From contig NC_065417.1 of assembly GCF_024362695.1 (NCBI RefSeq), positions 6,069,001 to 6,133,000 on the forward strand: a stretch of DNA of 64,000 nucleotides, written 5' to 3'. This document shows positions 35,801-47,894 of the stretch, piece by piece. The notes under the pieces are model-generated. The model made no database searches. It was not told where the DNA came from and saw nothing but the letters and a program-made list of their open reading frames with translations. This DNA comes from Pectinophora gossypiella. Lineage: Eukaryota > Arthropoda > Insecta > Lepidoptera > Gelechiidae. Within the stretch, counting starts at the first letter, position 1; each line of letters starts with the position of its first letter. A program made the position numbers and the translations under genes.

Positions 35801-38800
35801 TATACATTTATGTATTTTTTTTTCATCGTATGAATTCTTTTTTGTGTTAAATTCGGACAGAAACAATGAAAACGGAAGTGTTTCGATTTTTTTGATGAGA
35901 AGTGTAGTTAGCAACATCCAGAATGTCCAATAATTAGGGACGTTCAAGGTGGCCGTATAGACAGTAACACTTAAGTGACCAAAAACATCAGCACAACCTG
36001 TGTGTTCAATGAGTTGGCGACAAATTAATCGTCCAGATTCGCGAGACGCTTGGCGATGGCTGTATAGATCTCGTGGGCCGATCGAGATCTGCCTGGATAG
36101 ATCACTTCAGTCCCCAGGGATTCAGAACTCACCACCAGTGTAACTGTAGAGCCCCGCGGGCGAGGACCGGGGACGGTACCCGGAGGCGGTGGAGGTGGTG
36201 GACAGAGTGGAAGGTGACCGTTTCAGGCCGGTGGTGGCGCTGTCGCCGCTACCGGACGTGGTGGACGGTCGCCGCGGGCGGGGCTGGCGCTTGGAGCCCG
36301 TTCTGCATACTCCTGCGCAAAAAAAATGAGGGTCAGAACCGCTTCTGTTTAGTGTGTTGAAAACTCCCGCGAATGCGTTGGCTCTACCTTAAAATCGCAA
36401 AAATATATATGTCTTTTTAAAAACCAAATCATATTGAATCTTTTCTCCTTAGAAATCCTCCTTACATGTCCAAAAAAATAAAAAAAAGTTTATAAATACG
36501 GTCACGAGCATTAATATGTATACACTTTGGTACCATGTCACATTAACTTTTTTGACAAATTGAACTGTCTCACTAAATGTCAAATATGTTAGCGCGACAG
36601 AGTCCTAAAGTGGGTACATTATATTGCTCATGACTGTACCTACTTTATACGTGACATTATACTCACACGATACGTGTTCTGTCTGTAATACCTTTATTAC
36701 TATAATTTCGGTTATATTAGTACCTACCAATCAAAACTTAGAAAAGTCTCGTTAGACATTATGAGAGGGTATACTATTCACACGTAACGCTTCGATTCAT
36801 ACCTACCAGACAAATACCTATCTTACTTATTGAAAAATAACGGTTATTTAATGGGAGGTAGGTATCATATTTAAGTTGCTGAATGGATAAAATAATTGAA
36901 AATGTTTTGTTTATAAATCCAATTTATCAACGAAAATTACGAACTTTGTAAATGATTATTAATCTACTTCGCGAATTCTACCCCAAAACACTAATTGGTT
37001 AACACAATCATACACTTTGTACCCAAATGTACCTATCTACCCGCCAGAAACTCCCCGGATGGGTCACGGCCATTTCCGTCTAGGGTTGTCACCTTGTTGT
37101 TGCGTATGGCAGACAAATATCCTGCTTGGATCAAATATCCAGCTTAAGCTCCCTTAACCAAGTCTCTGCTGCATCCGTCACACAATGCAGCTCGGCTATA
37201 CCACCTGGGAACCGGTGCAGAGGGCACTCGTTCACTATGTGAGATATGGTTTGGTCCGGGTGACCACATTCACAGTATGGTGACTCCTTTAAGCCCCATT
37301 TACATAGGTGATGGTTTGACTTTCCATAGTCGGTCCTACACCGGTTCAGTCGTGTCCAGATTTTTCGCTTGGAGTCAAAGCCAGGGACCCTCCGCGAGGG
37401 ATCCTGGTTGACACCTTATTATACCAATACAAGGACGTCTTGGGACGTCTTGAAACGTAACCTGACCGCCTGCGACATCTCCCATGAACGCTGGGAGGAC
37501 CTTGCTGTTTTAAGACCTGAGTGGCGTCACTGTGTCAAAACAGGGATGGCCAACTTTGAGCAAAATCGTCTGAAAGAGCTCGACGAAAAACGCCAAACTC
37601 GCAAGGATGATCCCAAACCCATCTATAGCTACACTTTCAACTCGGATGGACAGCTATTTTGCCTTCAATGTGACCGGGTTTTCAGAACAAAGTTTGGCTT
37701 TGCCAGTCACATTCGAGCGCACGAGAAAAGAGACTGAGGTCGCCGTTGTCGGATACGACAAGGAGGACTGTATACCAAGAAAACATAACGTAGCAATACA
37801 CCAGTTTCTCAGACACTCACTCCTCGCCAATAGACCCGGTTTCAACCAATAGACACAGCGTATGCTATCTACGTTTACTCTAGCCATAGAGGCGGCCAAT
37901 CAGCTCGCGACATCAAACACTTCAGGAGCCCGATACCGACTCCGCCGGCGTGGTCGACGATTTCCGAGGTCGATTAATTCTTTCAAATATTCTTCCTCTC
38001 AGACGACGCCCTAAGCCAAGGTTCGCGCCCAGCTGAGCACCCTAAGGCCTGTTGTCTTAAACGTTGTACCGGGTGAGAGCCATCAGCGCTCCTCATTAGT
38101 CCGGCCAAGTAGTTAATGCCATCTGCGCCAAATCTACAATAAGTCACGTCAAAAAAAAAATAAAGCAGTCTACGTGGATTGACGTAACGTCGTACGGCTA
38201 TTAGTCATAGCCGTCGATATAATTCGCGCCGCGCGGGGTTATGTAACCGTACCAGTGTAGAAGGAGGTCAAGAACCTGGCCTCAGCTTACCTACCATAAA
38301 AGCTACACACCTACCTACTATAAAAATTTGTAACTACGGGTGGCAACCCTACTTTTACCCCGTTTCCCGGATATGAAGGCCCAATTCAACCCCGCCATTC
38401 TCTCCCGGAAGCCAACTTATAAGATGAATCACTGGAGATTTTAACTTCAAATAACGTGGCAAAAACGGTTTTATCAAAGGTCTAACCAAGTGACAGAGGG
38501 ACAGAGGGATTGTGTCCTCTAACATGATGGACTAATGTTATGGGCGATAGGCTGATCCCTTATCACCATAAGGTTCATCATATCCATCTTTGGACTTCGT
38601 ATCAACAGTGGCTGCAAGTTGTCTTTGATTACTTGTGGCTCTGCCCACCCCATTAGGGATTACGGGCGTGAGTTTATGTATGTATGTATGTCTAACCAAG
38701 TGGTTAGCTTTCTTTTTTCTACACTTGGTAACGTATTAGATAACTTGAAACGTCTCTACGCATCATGCTTGACGCCAGGTAAACGCTAAATTTTTGCAAC

Positions 38801-41800
38801 AAAACCTTACAATTAGACACGCTAGTTTCAATGCAAGTAAAAAACTGTGCTCTAAATTTATACCCGGGATGAACCTACCTGCTTATTTTGTTGCTTATGT
38901 TTAGTAGGATTACTGCGGCTAAATTAAACTTAACCTATTTGCAGAATTATTATTAAAATACCTACTTAAGTGCATTATATAGGCATTATTAAAGAGAACA
39001 ACCAGTTCAGTACAGTAAGTGATTATACTTCAATAGATAATATTTTACAATAGTCTCAAATTCTCATTACGCGGTAAGAATGAAAACTGTCAAAGTACGT
39101 CAGCTAGTGTTCTCATTAGCACAGTGATATATCTAAATATATAAAAGGAGAAACTGACTGACTGACATATCAACGCACAGCCTAAACGGCTAAACGTAGG
39201 CACTTGAAATTTGGAAGGGACGTAGCTTAGGTACCGTAGAGGTGCACTAAGAAAGGAATTCCCGGAATTCCCACGGGAACGGGAATTAGCGGGAAAATCC
39301 TTTTGTATGAAAAATCTAAACCGCTCAAGTTAGACGCTTGAAATTTGGCATGCAGGTACCTTAGTTAACTTAAAGCTAAGTTGCATCAGGATATTGCAAA
39401 ATACCCACGGAAACGGGAGTTAGCGGGAAAAAACATTTGTAAAAAAAATCGAAACCGCTTAGGATAGATGCTTGAAATTTGATATGCACTCCCACACACA
39501 CAAAGATCTCTCTTTTATAACACGCCACGTGGACCAAGTCGCGGGCAAAAGCTAGTCAGTCGATATTAGGTGGATCGATTATTTTCGTCGTGGTGCTATT
39601 AGAGGCGATAAGCTGGCAATGTAGGAAAGCTATCCCTGCTCTATCGTCACATTTATCTTACAAGTAGTTATCTACCAAAAGTACCTAGCGTGTGGTCAAC
39701 TTGCTACATAATACCTAGAGATTATGAGAGTGCGATATCTCCAGTGATTGGGATAGGTAGTGCCATTTGGGGTCAATAACCCTTAATGTTGTGGTTAATA
39801 TGGATAGAACCACAAGATTATCGAGATTGCGAGATTATGTTACAATATAATAATTTACAATATCGTCTTCTTGTATTAAATAAAAGTAAACTGTTTAAGA
39901 TATCATAAGTACAGTATTATATTAAATGTGAAAATTTGTTGATCCAAACAAACAGCTAAGACAAAATACATAAATAAGTAAATAAATAAAATAAACGCGT
40001 GATAAAACATTTTAAGCCAAAACATATCATATCAATTACTAAAATAATTCACAAAATAAAAATAAAGTATAATAAAAATTCGAATGTTGTGTTTCGAGAT
40101 TCAAGATTTGGGAGGCATATCCATGTTATCCACCTATCTCGATCATTAGATATCACTATAGGTAAGTAGTCGGAACATGGTATAGATATTTTATATAAGC
40201 CCACGACTATATCCCAATTGGGGTAGTCAGAGTTACATCCATCGCAACTTGAACTAAGTACCCACACCTCAAGGAGCTTTCTGTTAAACCAACGTTATAA
40301 CGTTAATCATTATCAATTTAAGAGCCACGCTCTTGTCGGTGTAGAAATTTCCATTCCAGTCTATCAAAGGCCAATTCCTTGACTTCCCTATAAGACACGA
40401 CGTTAACCTTTTCATTAATCTGTTACATGAAGCTCTTCTTGGTCTTCCCTTTCCTCCTAGCTTTCCTTCTATGATGTTTTTAATAAATTCATCGTGTCTT
40501 ATTAGGTGTCCAATCATTGTGCCTATCTTGTCAGGCAGCCAATCAGCTGGCAGCCAATCAGCTCGCGACACCAAACACTTCAGGACCCCGATACCGACCC
40601 CGCCGGCGTGGTCGACGATTTCCCTCATTCAGCGCTTATCGCTATCGACCCACTAGGGTCGATTAATTCTTTCAAATTTTTTCCTCTCAGACGACGCCGT
40701 GAGCCGAGGTTCGCGCCCAAGTGGGCACCCTCAGGCCTGTTGTCTTAAACGTTGTACCGGGTGAGAGCCTTCAGCGCTCCCCATTTGTCCGGCCAAGTAC
40801 TTAATGCCATCTGCGGCAAATCTACAATAAGTCACGTCAAAAAAAAAACCTATCTTGTCTTGTTATGACGTTAGAGCAACATATTTTATTATGTATAACA
40901 AAACCGCGTTTTCCTTTCAGATTTTGTATTCCGGAATTCAAAATTATCATGAGAGAACACGGCTAGGCACTCGGCACTTAGGTTACTTACCATCTTCAAC
41001 GTAACGAAGTGAATTTTTCAAGAATGGGACTTAATAAAACGTGACTGGAATATATTTTGCCTGGCATCGCGTAGTACTAAAGCACTTCGTATATAAAGTA
41101 ATAACTTTTCAGTGCCATTTTATTTTCGGTACCGAATACCTAATTATATTTAGGCACACAGCAGAGATTGTGAACGGTGGTGTAAAAAGGCGGATATGTA
41201 AAAAGATTACTCTGGGCGCCATCCACTCGCGTCAGAGTACTGCGGGGTGGAAGGCAAGAGGGAAACTACTGCCCTATTTTTCCCTAAAAAAAGTAGCATG
41301 TAAAATGCTACACCGACAAGAGCGTGGCTCTTAAATTAGTGATGATGATGTAAAAAGAGCTTTATTACCTAGGCTTTAGTCCAATAGGATCGGAGTGTAC
41401 GATAGAATAATTTGGAAAAAAAGCAGCTAGTGTCCTTACTATTAAAGATTTTTAGAACATCCCGGGAACGGCACATCCCTGGTCCTGAAAGATTAGCTAA
41501 AGCCAATACATAACCTATGTCATAACATCGATCAGGCTTTATAGGTTTCCAATTTCCCAGTGAGTAATGGGCTTATATTGAAACTATTTATACGGACGAC
41601 ATACCAAAGCAATCAATCTAAAGTACCTACTTTTACTTAGGTTACTTTATACTTAGGTTAATCCACCTTACTAATAAAAAGTAAACAAGCGGTGAGCGTG
41701 TGTACGTAGGTACCTAAGTATTTGACAGCTAATCAAAGTTCAATCGAATTAATTTGATAGATAATAGGATTTAATTTTGCTTGATATTACCTGTAGGACA

Positions 41801-44800
41801 CTGCCGGCCCATGGAGCATTTCCCCTCGCAGATGGTCTTCTGGTTCAGCATGGTCTGGTAGGAGTCCAGCGCGGCTCTGCAGTCCACCAGGTCGCGGTCT
41901 GCCAGCGCCAGGGACGGGTACCGCTCCTTCAGTCGTCTCCTCTCCTGGTAGATGGACATTAAAAAATATAAGTTTGAAAACTAAAACCCGAGTAAGTACG
42001 CAAAAAACACGCTCTAAAAAGTATAAAACAAGAAAATACTCACTTCTACTCTCTGAAATTCTTCTTAGGAGGTGTAAATAAACATTTTTCAGTCCGATAA
42101 TTTGGATAAAATTACCAATGCTACACACACATATATATACATATAAATTAACTAACCATACTTGTAACTAATAAAATATATTTTTATCTATCTATTCCAT
42201 CTCCGACGCAACTACGCTCGGCACTTCCAGTTCGCACTAGATCCGTGTGCTTTGCTCGTTGAATGAGTAGTGCCTATAACGCTTCGCACAATAACACCTC
42301 ATGCAAATTATTCGTCAACTACCTACCTCGTTTTATGTTTTATAGTAGAAAATAGAAATATTGTAATTCGTACGCTTGTCTCAAACATATATTACTTATA
42401 TTAAAATATTTTTAAGTTTCTCATGTAAGTGAATTGTAAAATTCTTATGAGAATAAATTTTCTTAAACCTGAATGCTATTAATTAGCTCTCGTCAATATC
42501 AGTGAGGTGAATTGTAAATTAGATACCTACATGTAATATTACGTCGTATCTAATTGTTTACCTACAGTGGTTGAGCGTTGGGCTCTTGATCCGGAGGTCC
42601 CGGGTTCGATTCCCGGTGGGGACATATCACAAAAATTCCTTTGTGGTCTCTAGTTTGGTTAGGACATTACCGGCTAATCACCAGATTGTCCGAAAGTAAC
42701 ATGATCCGTGCTTCGGAAGGCACGTTAAGCCGTTGGTGCCGGTTATTACTTACTGATGTAAGTAAGTAGTCGTTACATAAGCCATGTCAGGGGCGTTTGG
42801 CGGCTCAATAGTAACCCTGATGAAGAATACGATAGAAGAAGATTGATTAACTACCTACTTCTAGTATAGAGTTCTAGGGAAAACAAAGTAAGTACGTTGA
42901 TATATTTTTAAACTGAAATCTTTGAAGCGTTTAATAAAATTGTACGTACGGTTCACGTACGTAGACAAACTGGCATCTAATAAACATCACAAAGGGTAAG
43001 CATTCATTAGCCTGCAGGCAGAATACTCCTTAGAAGCCCTTCCACTTGGGTATTCAAGGAGAAAAAGGTCTGTCCCACTGACCCTTCTCATGTTAAGAGC
43101 GGCATAAAGTGCTCCGTAAATACGTACAAGATTAGCAACCTCAACGGAAAACCTCGAAAACCCATTTCATTTGGGAACCAATTTGTTTGTAATAGTTGTA
43201 ATGCGAAGACAATAGTGTTAACTTTAATTATCTAGATGTGGTATTTATAAGTGCATATTTTAAATTAAGATGGGTTTGCTCTTAACTTCGTTCTTCCACG
43301 ACGAGAAGAAGAGATCGACGTTGGAACGAGCTTACCCAGAAAATGCCTATTCACCCGTGATTTAAAGGACCCCAGGTTATACGATAAGTACAGGAAACAC
43401 CGACGCCGGCAGCCCATTCCATTCCTTGGCTGTGCGCATTATGAAAGATGAAGCGAAGCGCTTGGTGCGGATTAGTGGTATGTCAACCAAGTAAGGATGG
43501 TAACCCGCCGTACGTCTGGATGTCCTCAGATGGAATGGACTTGGTGGAATGAGCTGATGGATCTGATTTTATTTATTAAAAATAAGTTTGCGTTACACAT
43601 GCATAGTACAACTGGCCGGACTTCTAGCAGCTTCTCCAGACATTATGCCGGGACACGACTTTCGTCATTTTGTCTGGAGGGTGGTAACCAATCACGGCCA
43701 TGCTCTAATCATCTCCCTAGCATTATCCCGTTTTTCAAAGGTCTGATTACTTTCCTGAAGATTTGACAGGTCCGGTCTTTTACAGAAGCGACTGCCTGTC
43801 TCACCTTCCAACCCGCGAAGGGAAAACCAGTCCAATACAGGTTAGGTCACATACCTCCGAAAATGCATTTCTCGGGAATGAATCTCGGATAGATTTCCTT
43901 ACGATGTTTTCCTTCACCGCTGAGCACGTGATAATCATTTATGATCCAAACATGAATTCGGAAACAAATTCGACAATTGTTGGTTTAGGCCTGTGCTGGA
44001 TTCGAACATGCGACCTCAAAGTGAGAGGCAAGCGTTTAGAAAGGCTTCACTTACCTCAACAAGCTTGTAAGTCTCAAACTCCTGCAGTTGCCTCTGGAAC
44101 CCCAGGTTGGGGTTGGCGACGGCGCGGCCCGCGCGCACCACCTTCAGCGCTTCCCGCCACGTCAGCGGGGTCACCGACATTATATCTGTACCGTCGGTGA
44201 AAAGTAATACAAGTCCAAAATTCAAGTTTTGAGAAAATCGAGTTTAAAGTTAAAAATATTCTAGCTCGCGACTTATAAGGAATAATGGAACAGAAGTTAG
44301 ATGTGTCGATAGGTGATGATGGAAGGTTTCTTTTCTAATATTTAGTTATATTTAGAACCTAAACAGAAATGGTAGAGGATCAAAATAAATTACATGTATC
44401 AGTTGACACCAACTTTTATATTGTGTAAATTGATACAAGTCTACTTATACCTTTTTACACACATAACTATAAAAAAGTCATCGTTGATATATCATATTTC
44501 AATTATTAATTTTACAGTCTTATTCTACAAAAAACAAAATGTCTTGGAAGAAAGTTTATTTCATAATGTTGTAGAAAGGCAAAATTCTATTTATTTTCTT
44601 TAAAAAGTAAAGAAACGTAACTTATATCAATTGACACAAACGATAAACTATAACGAATTTGTGTCAAGTGGTTTAACATGACTTATTTTTTCGGTTTTAT
44701 TGTGTAAAATGATACATGTTTTTACGAATTTCTAATAATAAATACATATAAAGATGGTACACGTATATATAGTGTAAGGTGGCGATAATAAGATATTTTT

Positions 44801-47800
44801 GTTATGATTTTACTCTCAAAACTCATAAATAACCGGGCAAAACCACCACTGCTGCCCACTACAAACACATTTTGTCCACTACACTACGCCCCTAATCAAA
44901 ACCACTTTTGGTTCATTTTTGCAGTCAAAATCTTACAAATTCAATTATGATAATATTTCCACCCCTAACAAATAAAGGTAAGAGGAATCATATTAAGACT
45001 GGTCATTAGGAATGTTTCGGGCTAGCCTGGCAGTATGGCCTGGAGATAAAGGTGATGTACCTACGTACTTTTAAACCAAAATCACACAAACCGGTAAGTG
45101 TTACTTCTTTCTTGCTGAAACTATTTAAAAGATCACAACTCATCAAAATCCCCTAAAGTAAAGTAAAATTCGATATTTCGAATTATCAAAATTCCCGGTC
45201 TAATGGTAGCCTGCAACATTGACAGAACGATAAACGGAGTCGAATCAATGTTGACGATGAGAATAGGTAGTGAAAATGAAGATCATTGGTTCACCTCCAA
45301 ACCTATAGGTTACACAGGGCTATCCTCAGACCATGACCATGACCACCATGGACCATGGTCTGTTATGGTTAAGCTAAATGAGCTCGTTTCCGCAAAACTC
45401 TACACGTAAGCACACGTGGGGGACTTTCCGCGTATCCTCGCGTGTGGACCACTATTGTGAAGTGGGCAAACTTCCCACTATAATCATCCTCCTGCCCTTA
45501 TCTCACTCTAGGTGGGGTCGGCACAACATGTATGGGCAAATGTCTCATCTTCTTCTTCTTCTATCGTGTGGATTGTGAATTACCAACCCCATCAACCCTA
45601 GTGTCAGGGTTATAACTGAGCCGCCATAGGCCCCTGACTTGACTCAATGAATACTCGAATGTCCCATATGTAATGTTATTTTAATGGGCTCAGTTTTCCG
45701 CATAAACACAAGTGGTCCATTATGCGTGCTTTTATTGACTATGTAAGCCAACTAACTCCTTTCAGAAGCTCAAATACCTCCTGGGATTTTTACAAACTTT
45801 GTGACCTGGTTTAATTAAGGGGTTGTGCCCGTGGTGTTGCCAATTATTTATTCCAATCTAATCTATCCTACAAGATCCCACTGCTGGGCAAAGGCCTCCC
45901 CTTCCTCTTTCCATCTTTCACAGTCCTGTGCGTAATTCTCTCTTATGTAATCAAAATACAGAAAACAAATATTACTGGTGGTGCTCAAGAGTTCAGAGCA
46001 GTTATTCCCTTTATAAAAATGAGGAAGCTCGACAAATTTACACCATTCAACGTGTTTGAGAAACTGGTAATCTTCTCTTGAGAAGATGTGGCAGATCCCG
46101 ATGCTGCCGATGCCGAGCTGTCATCTACGGCTGTGTAGGTTCAAAAATACCACTACCGGCGCTTGCATAAAAGATCTAACCAGCGAGTATTGAATTGCAT
46201 ATTAATTGGAGCTCGATAATATTTGGAGCCATTATTTCACGTCTACAACCTCCTTAGCAATGAAGGCAGCGTTCAATCTGCCACCGCTTAACCTGCATGT
46301 AATCAAGAAAACTATGTAAAACAGCTATGCTTCGAGCTAAGGGAAGGAGACTAACGACAGTTATGACAAATCTCAAATACCTCTTGACTAACCCTGCCAT
46401 GGTGATAACGACGCCATGATAAGGACCCACAACTTATTGAGGTACTATAATTAAGTACTACAAGGTGGTTATAGCAGAGAGAGAAAAAACACGGTTTGGT
46501 CTGAAGTACTAACTTAACCTATACCCACTCGCAATGCGGATCAGATATGGTTTGCTGTGGCTCTAGACAAAATGTCTTCCCATAGACAGGTTTATGCGGA
46601 GGTCATCCTAGGATACACACTGGTGGCGCATGGAATCGAACTTGTATGTATCATTATACACGACACGTTATTGATATCTAAGATCGTATTTTCTGAAATA
46701 TTTTGATATATATTAATTTATATTACTTTTCACGAAAAAAATAATTTGGTGTTTGATGTTACAACTATAATTATATCATTAAACACGGACTGTGAGAATT
46801 CAAGGATTGCGTGTATTTTAATATATGTTGAGTTGCATTTACTTACACCAAAATATTTAGTGAAAATCTTCATTTCACTTTAATGCAAGTTAAGATGAAT
46901 TATGTTACACGTGTTATAACAGCATGAATCCTTCACAAACAGTACTTATATCACTAAACACAAAAATTATCTCCGTATTTATAATAGCTACAGTTACGAG
47001 AATTAGACAGAAAGAAAGAGAATTTTTTGAACATGAAGTGTGTGCTAATAACTCAAAAGTGATACAACTCGAGTTGTATTACTTTTCACCGACGGTACAG
47101 ATATATGCCACTGCTACCGTCACGCTGCGTGACATGCCCGCTAGGCTGTGGGGTAATATAGGTGATTCATTTATTATAGTCATCATCATCATCATCAGCC
47201 CATTAATGTCCCCACTGCTGGGGAAAGGGCCTTCCCTATGGATGGGATAGGGAGATCGGGCCTTAAACCATCACGCGGGCCCAGTGCGGATTGATGGTTA
47301 TTAACGACTGCTAATGCAGCCGGGACCAACGGCTTAACGTGCCTTCAGAAGCACGGAGGAGCTCGAGATGAAAACTTTTTTTTGTGGTCACCCATCCTAT
47401 GACCGGCCTTTGCGAAAGTTGCTTAACTTCAAAAATCGCAGACCGAGCGCGTTTGCCGCTGCGCCACCGAGCTCCTCAATTTATTATAGTAATACTTGTT
47501 AATTACACGAGAAGCGGTACAGCGGTCATTGTGGCTGTGGATAGGAAGTCTGTTTACCGTCTGTGTCGTCTGGCGGTGTTTGAGAGAGAAAATATAAAAT
47601 TTATTCATCAACTTGTGACACATTATATACAGAGCAATCATAAATAGGTAACTATTACACAGAAACAATAAAAAATAAGTAAATTTACTCGGCACACAAT
47701 GTGGCACAATAGTGAAAAGGTCATGAACATTGCATCTCTATATCTCTAGCATTGTGTCTATTTCTAGGGAAACAGACGCTATTTTTCGCTTCTTAATTTT

Positions 47801-47853
47801 CCTTATCCTTAACATTTGTGCGTGCGTGCGTGTGTGTATATGTGTGTGTGTGT

Positions 47854-47894
<41 letters not shown>

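Larger units (their letters stand above)
34241..35904. mobile_element. Foldback Tc1/mariner element (two inverted 5' halves)
   Basis: It begins CACTTCTCATCAAAAAAATC and ends with the inverse, flanked by TA (34239-34240, 35905-35906). The left arm (34241-35003) and right arm (35140-35904) are nearly identical inverted copies of the same transposon 5' half; about 136 bases separate them. The structure replaced the element's 3' half with a second 5' half. It sits in a phosphatase intron, so nuclear transcripts could fold into a long hairpin. Confidence 0.93.
33593..36132 (-). other. Phosphatase intron (2.5 kb) with palindromic Tc1 element
   Basis: It contains a small TIR-element relic (33600-33790, sharing CATTGACGTTATCGTACACG with 11637-11905) and the foldback Tc1 element at 34241-35904. 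No exon is seen inside. Confidence 0.7.
36313..41790 (-). other. Phosphatase intron (5.5 kb)
   Basis: Contents: MITE K (36498-36639), two LINE ORF ends in opposite orientation (37030-37360 minus, 37363-37740 plus), retroposon D (37895-38162), palindrome E (38170-38262), a Helitron (39132-39555), an RTE fragment broken by a second retroposon D (40280-40860), and tails at 41205-41491. Confidence 0.7.
44185..47101. mobile_element. TIR DNA transposon that constitutes a phosphatase intron
   Basis: 28-bp ends, TCTGTACCGTCGGTGAAAAG + TAATACAA at 44185-44212 and the exact inverse at 47074-47101, are flanked by TA (44183-44184, 47102-47103). Removing the element and one TA restores GCA TAT ATA ATG (AYIM), the expected phosphatase coding sequence. 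The minus-strand donor GTACCG (47098-47093) and acceptor ...GGTACAG (44192-44186) both lie inside the TIRs. Inside are subterminal GATACAA-like motifs, an 18-bp palindrome (47062-47079), a SINE-A piece and LINE relics, but no transposase frame. Confidence 0.85.

Noticed and set aside
42567..42640. tRNA-like A and B boxes as real tRNA genes
   Set aside because: They are SINE heads: same sequence in many copies, no closed acceptor stem, SINE body follows.
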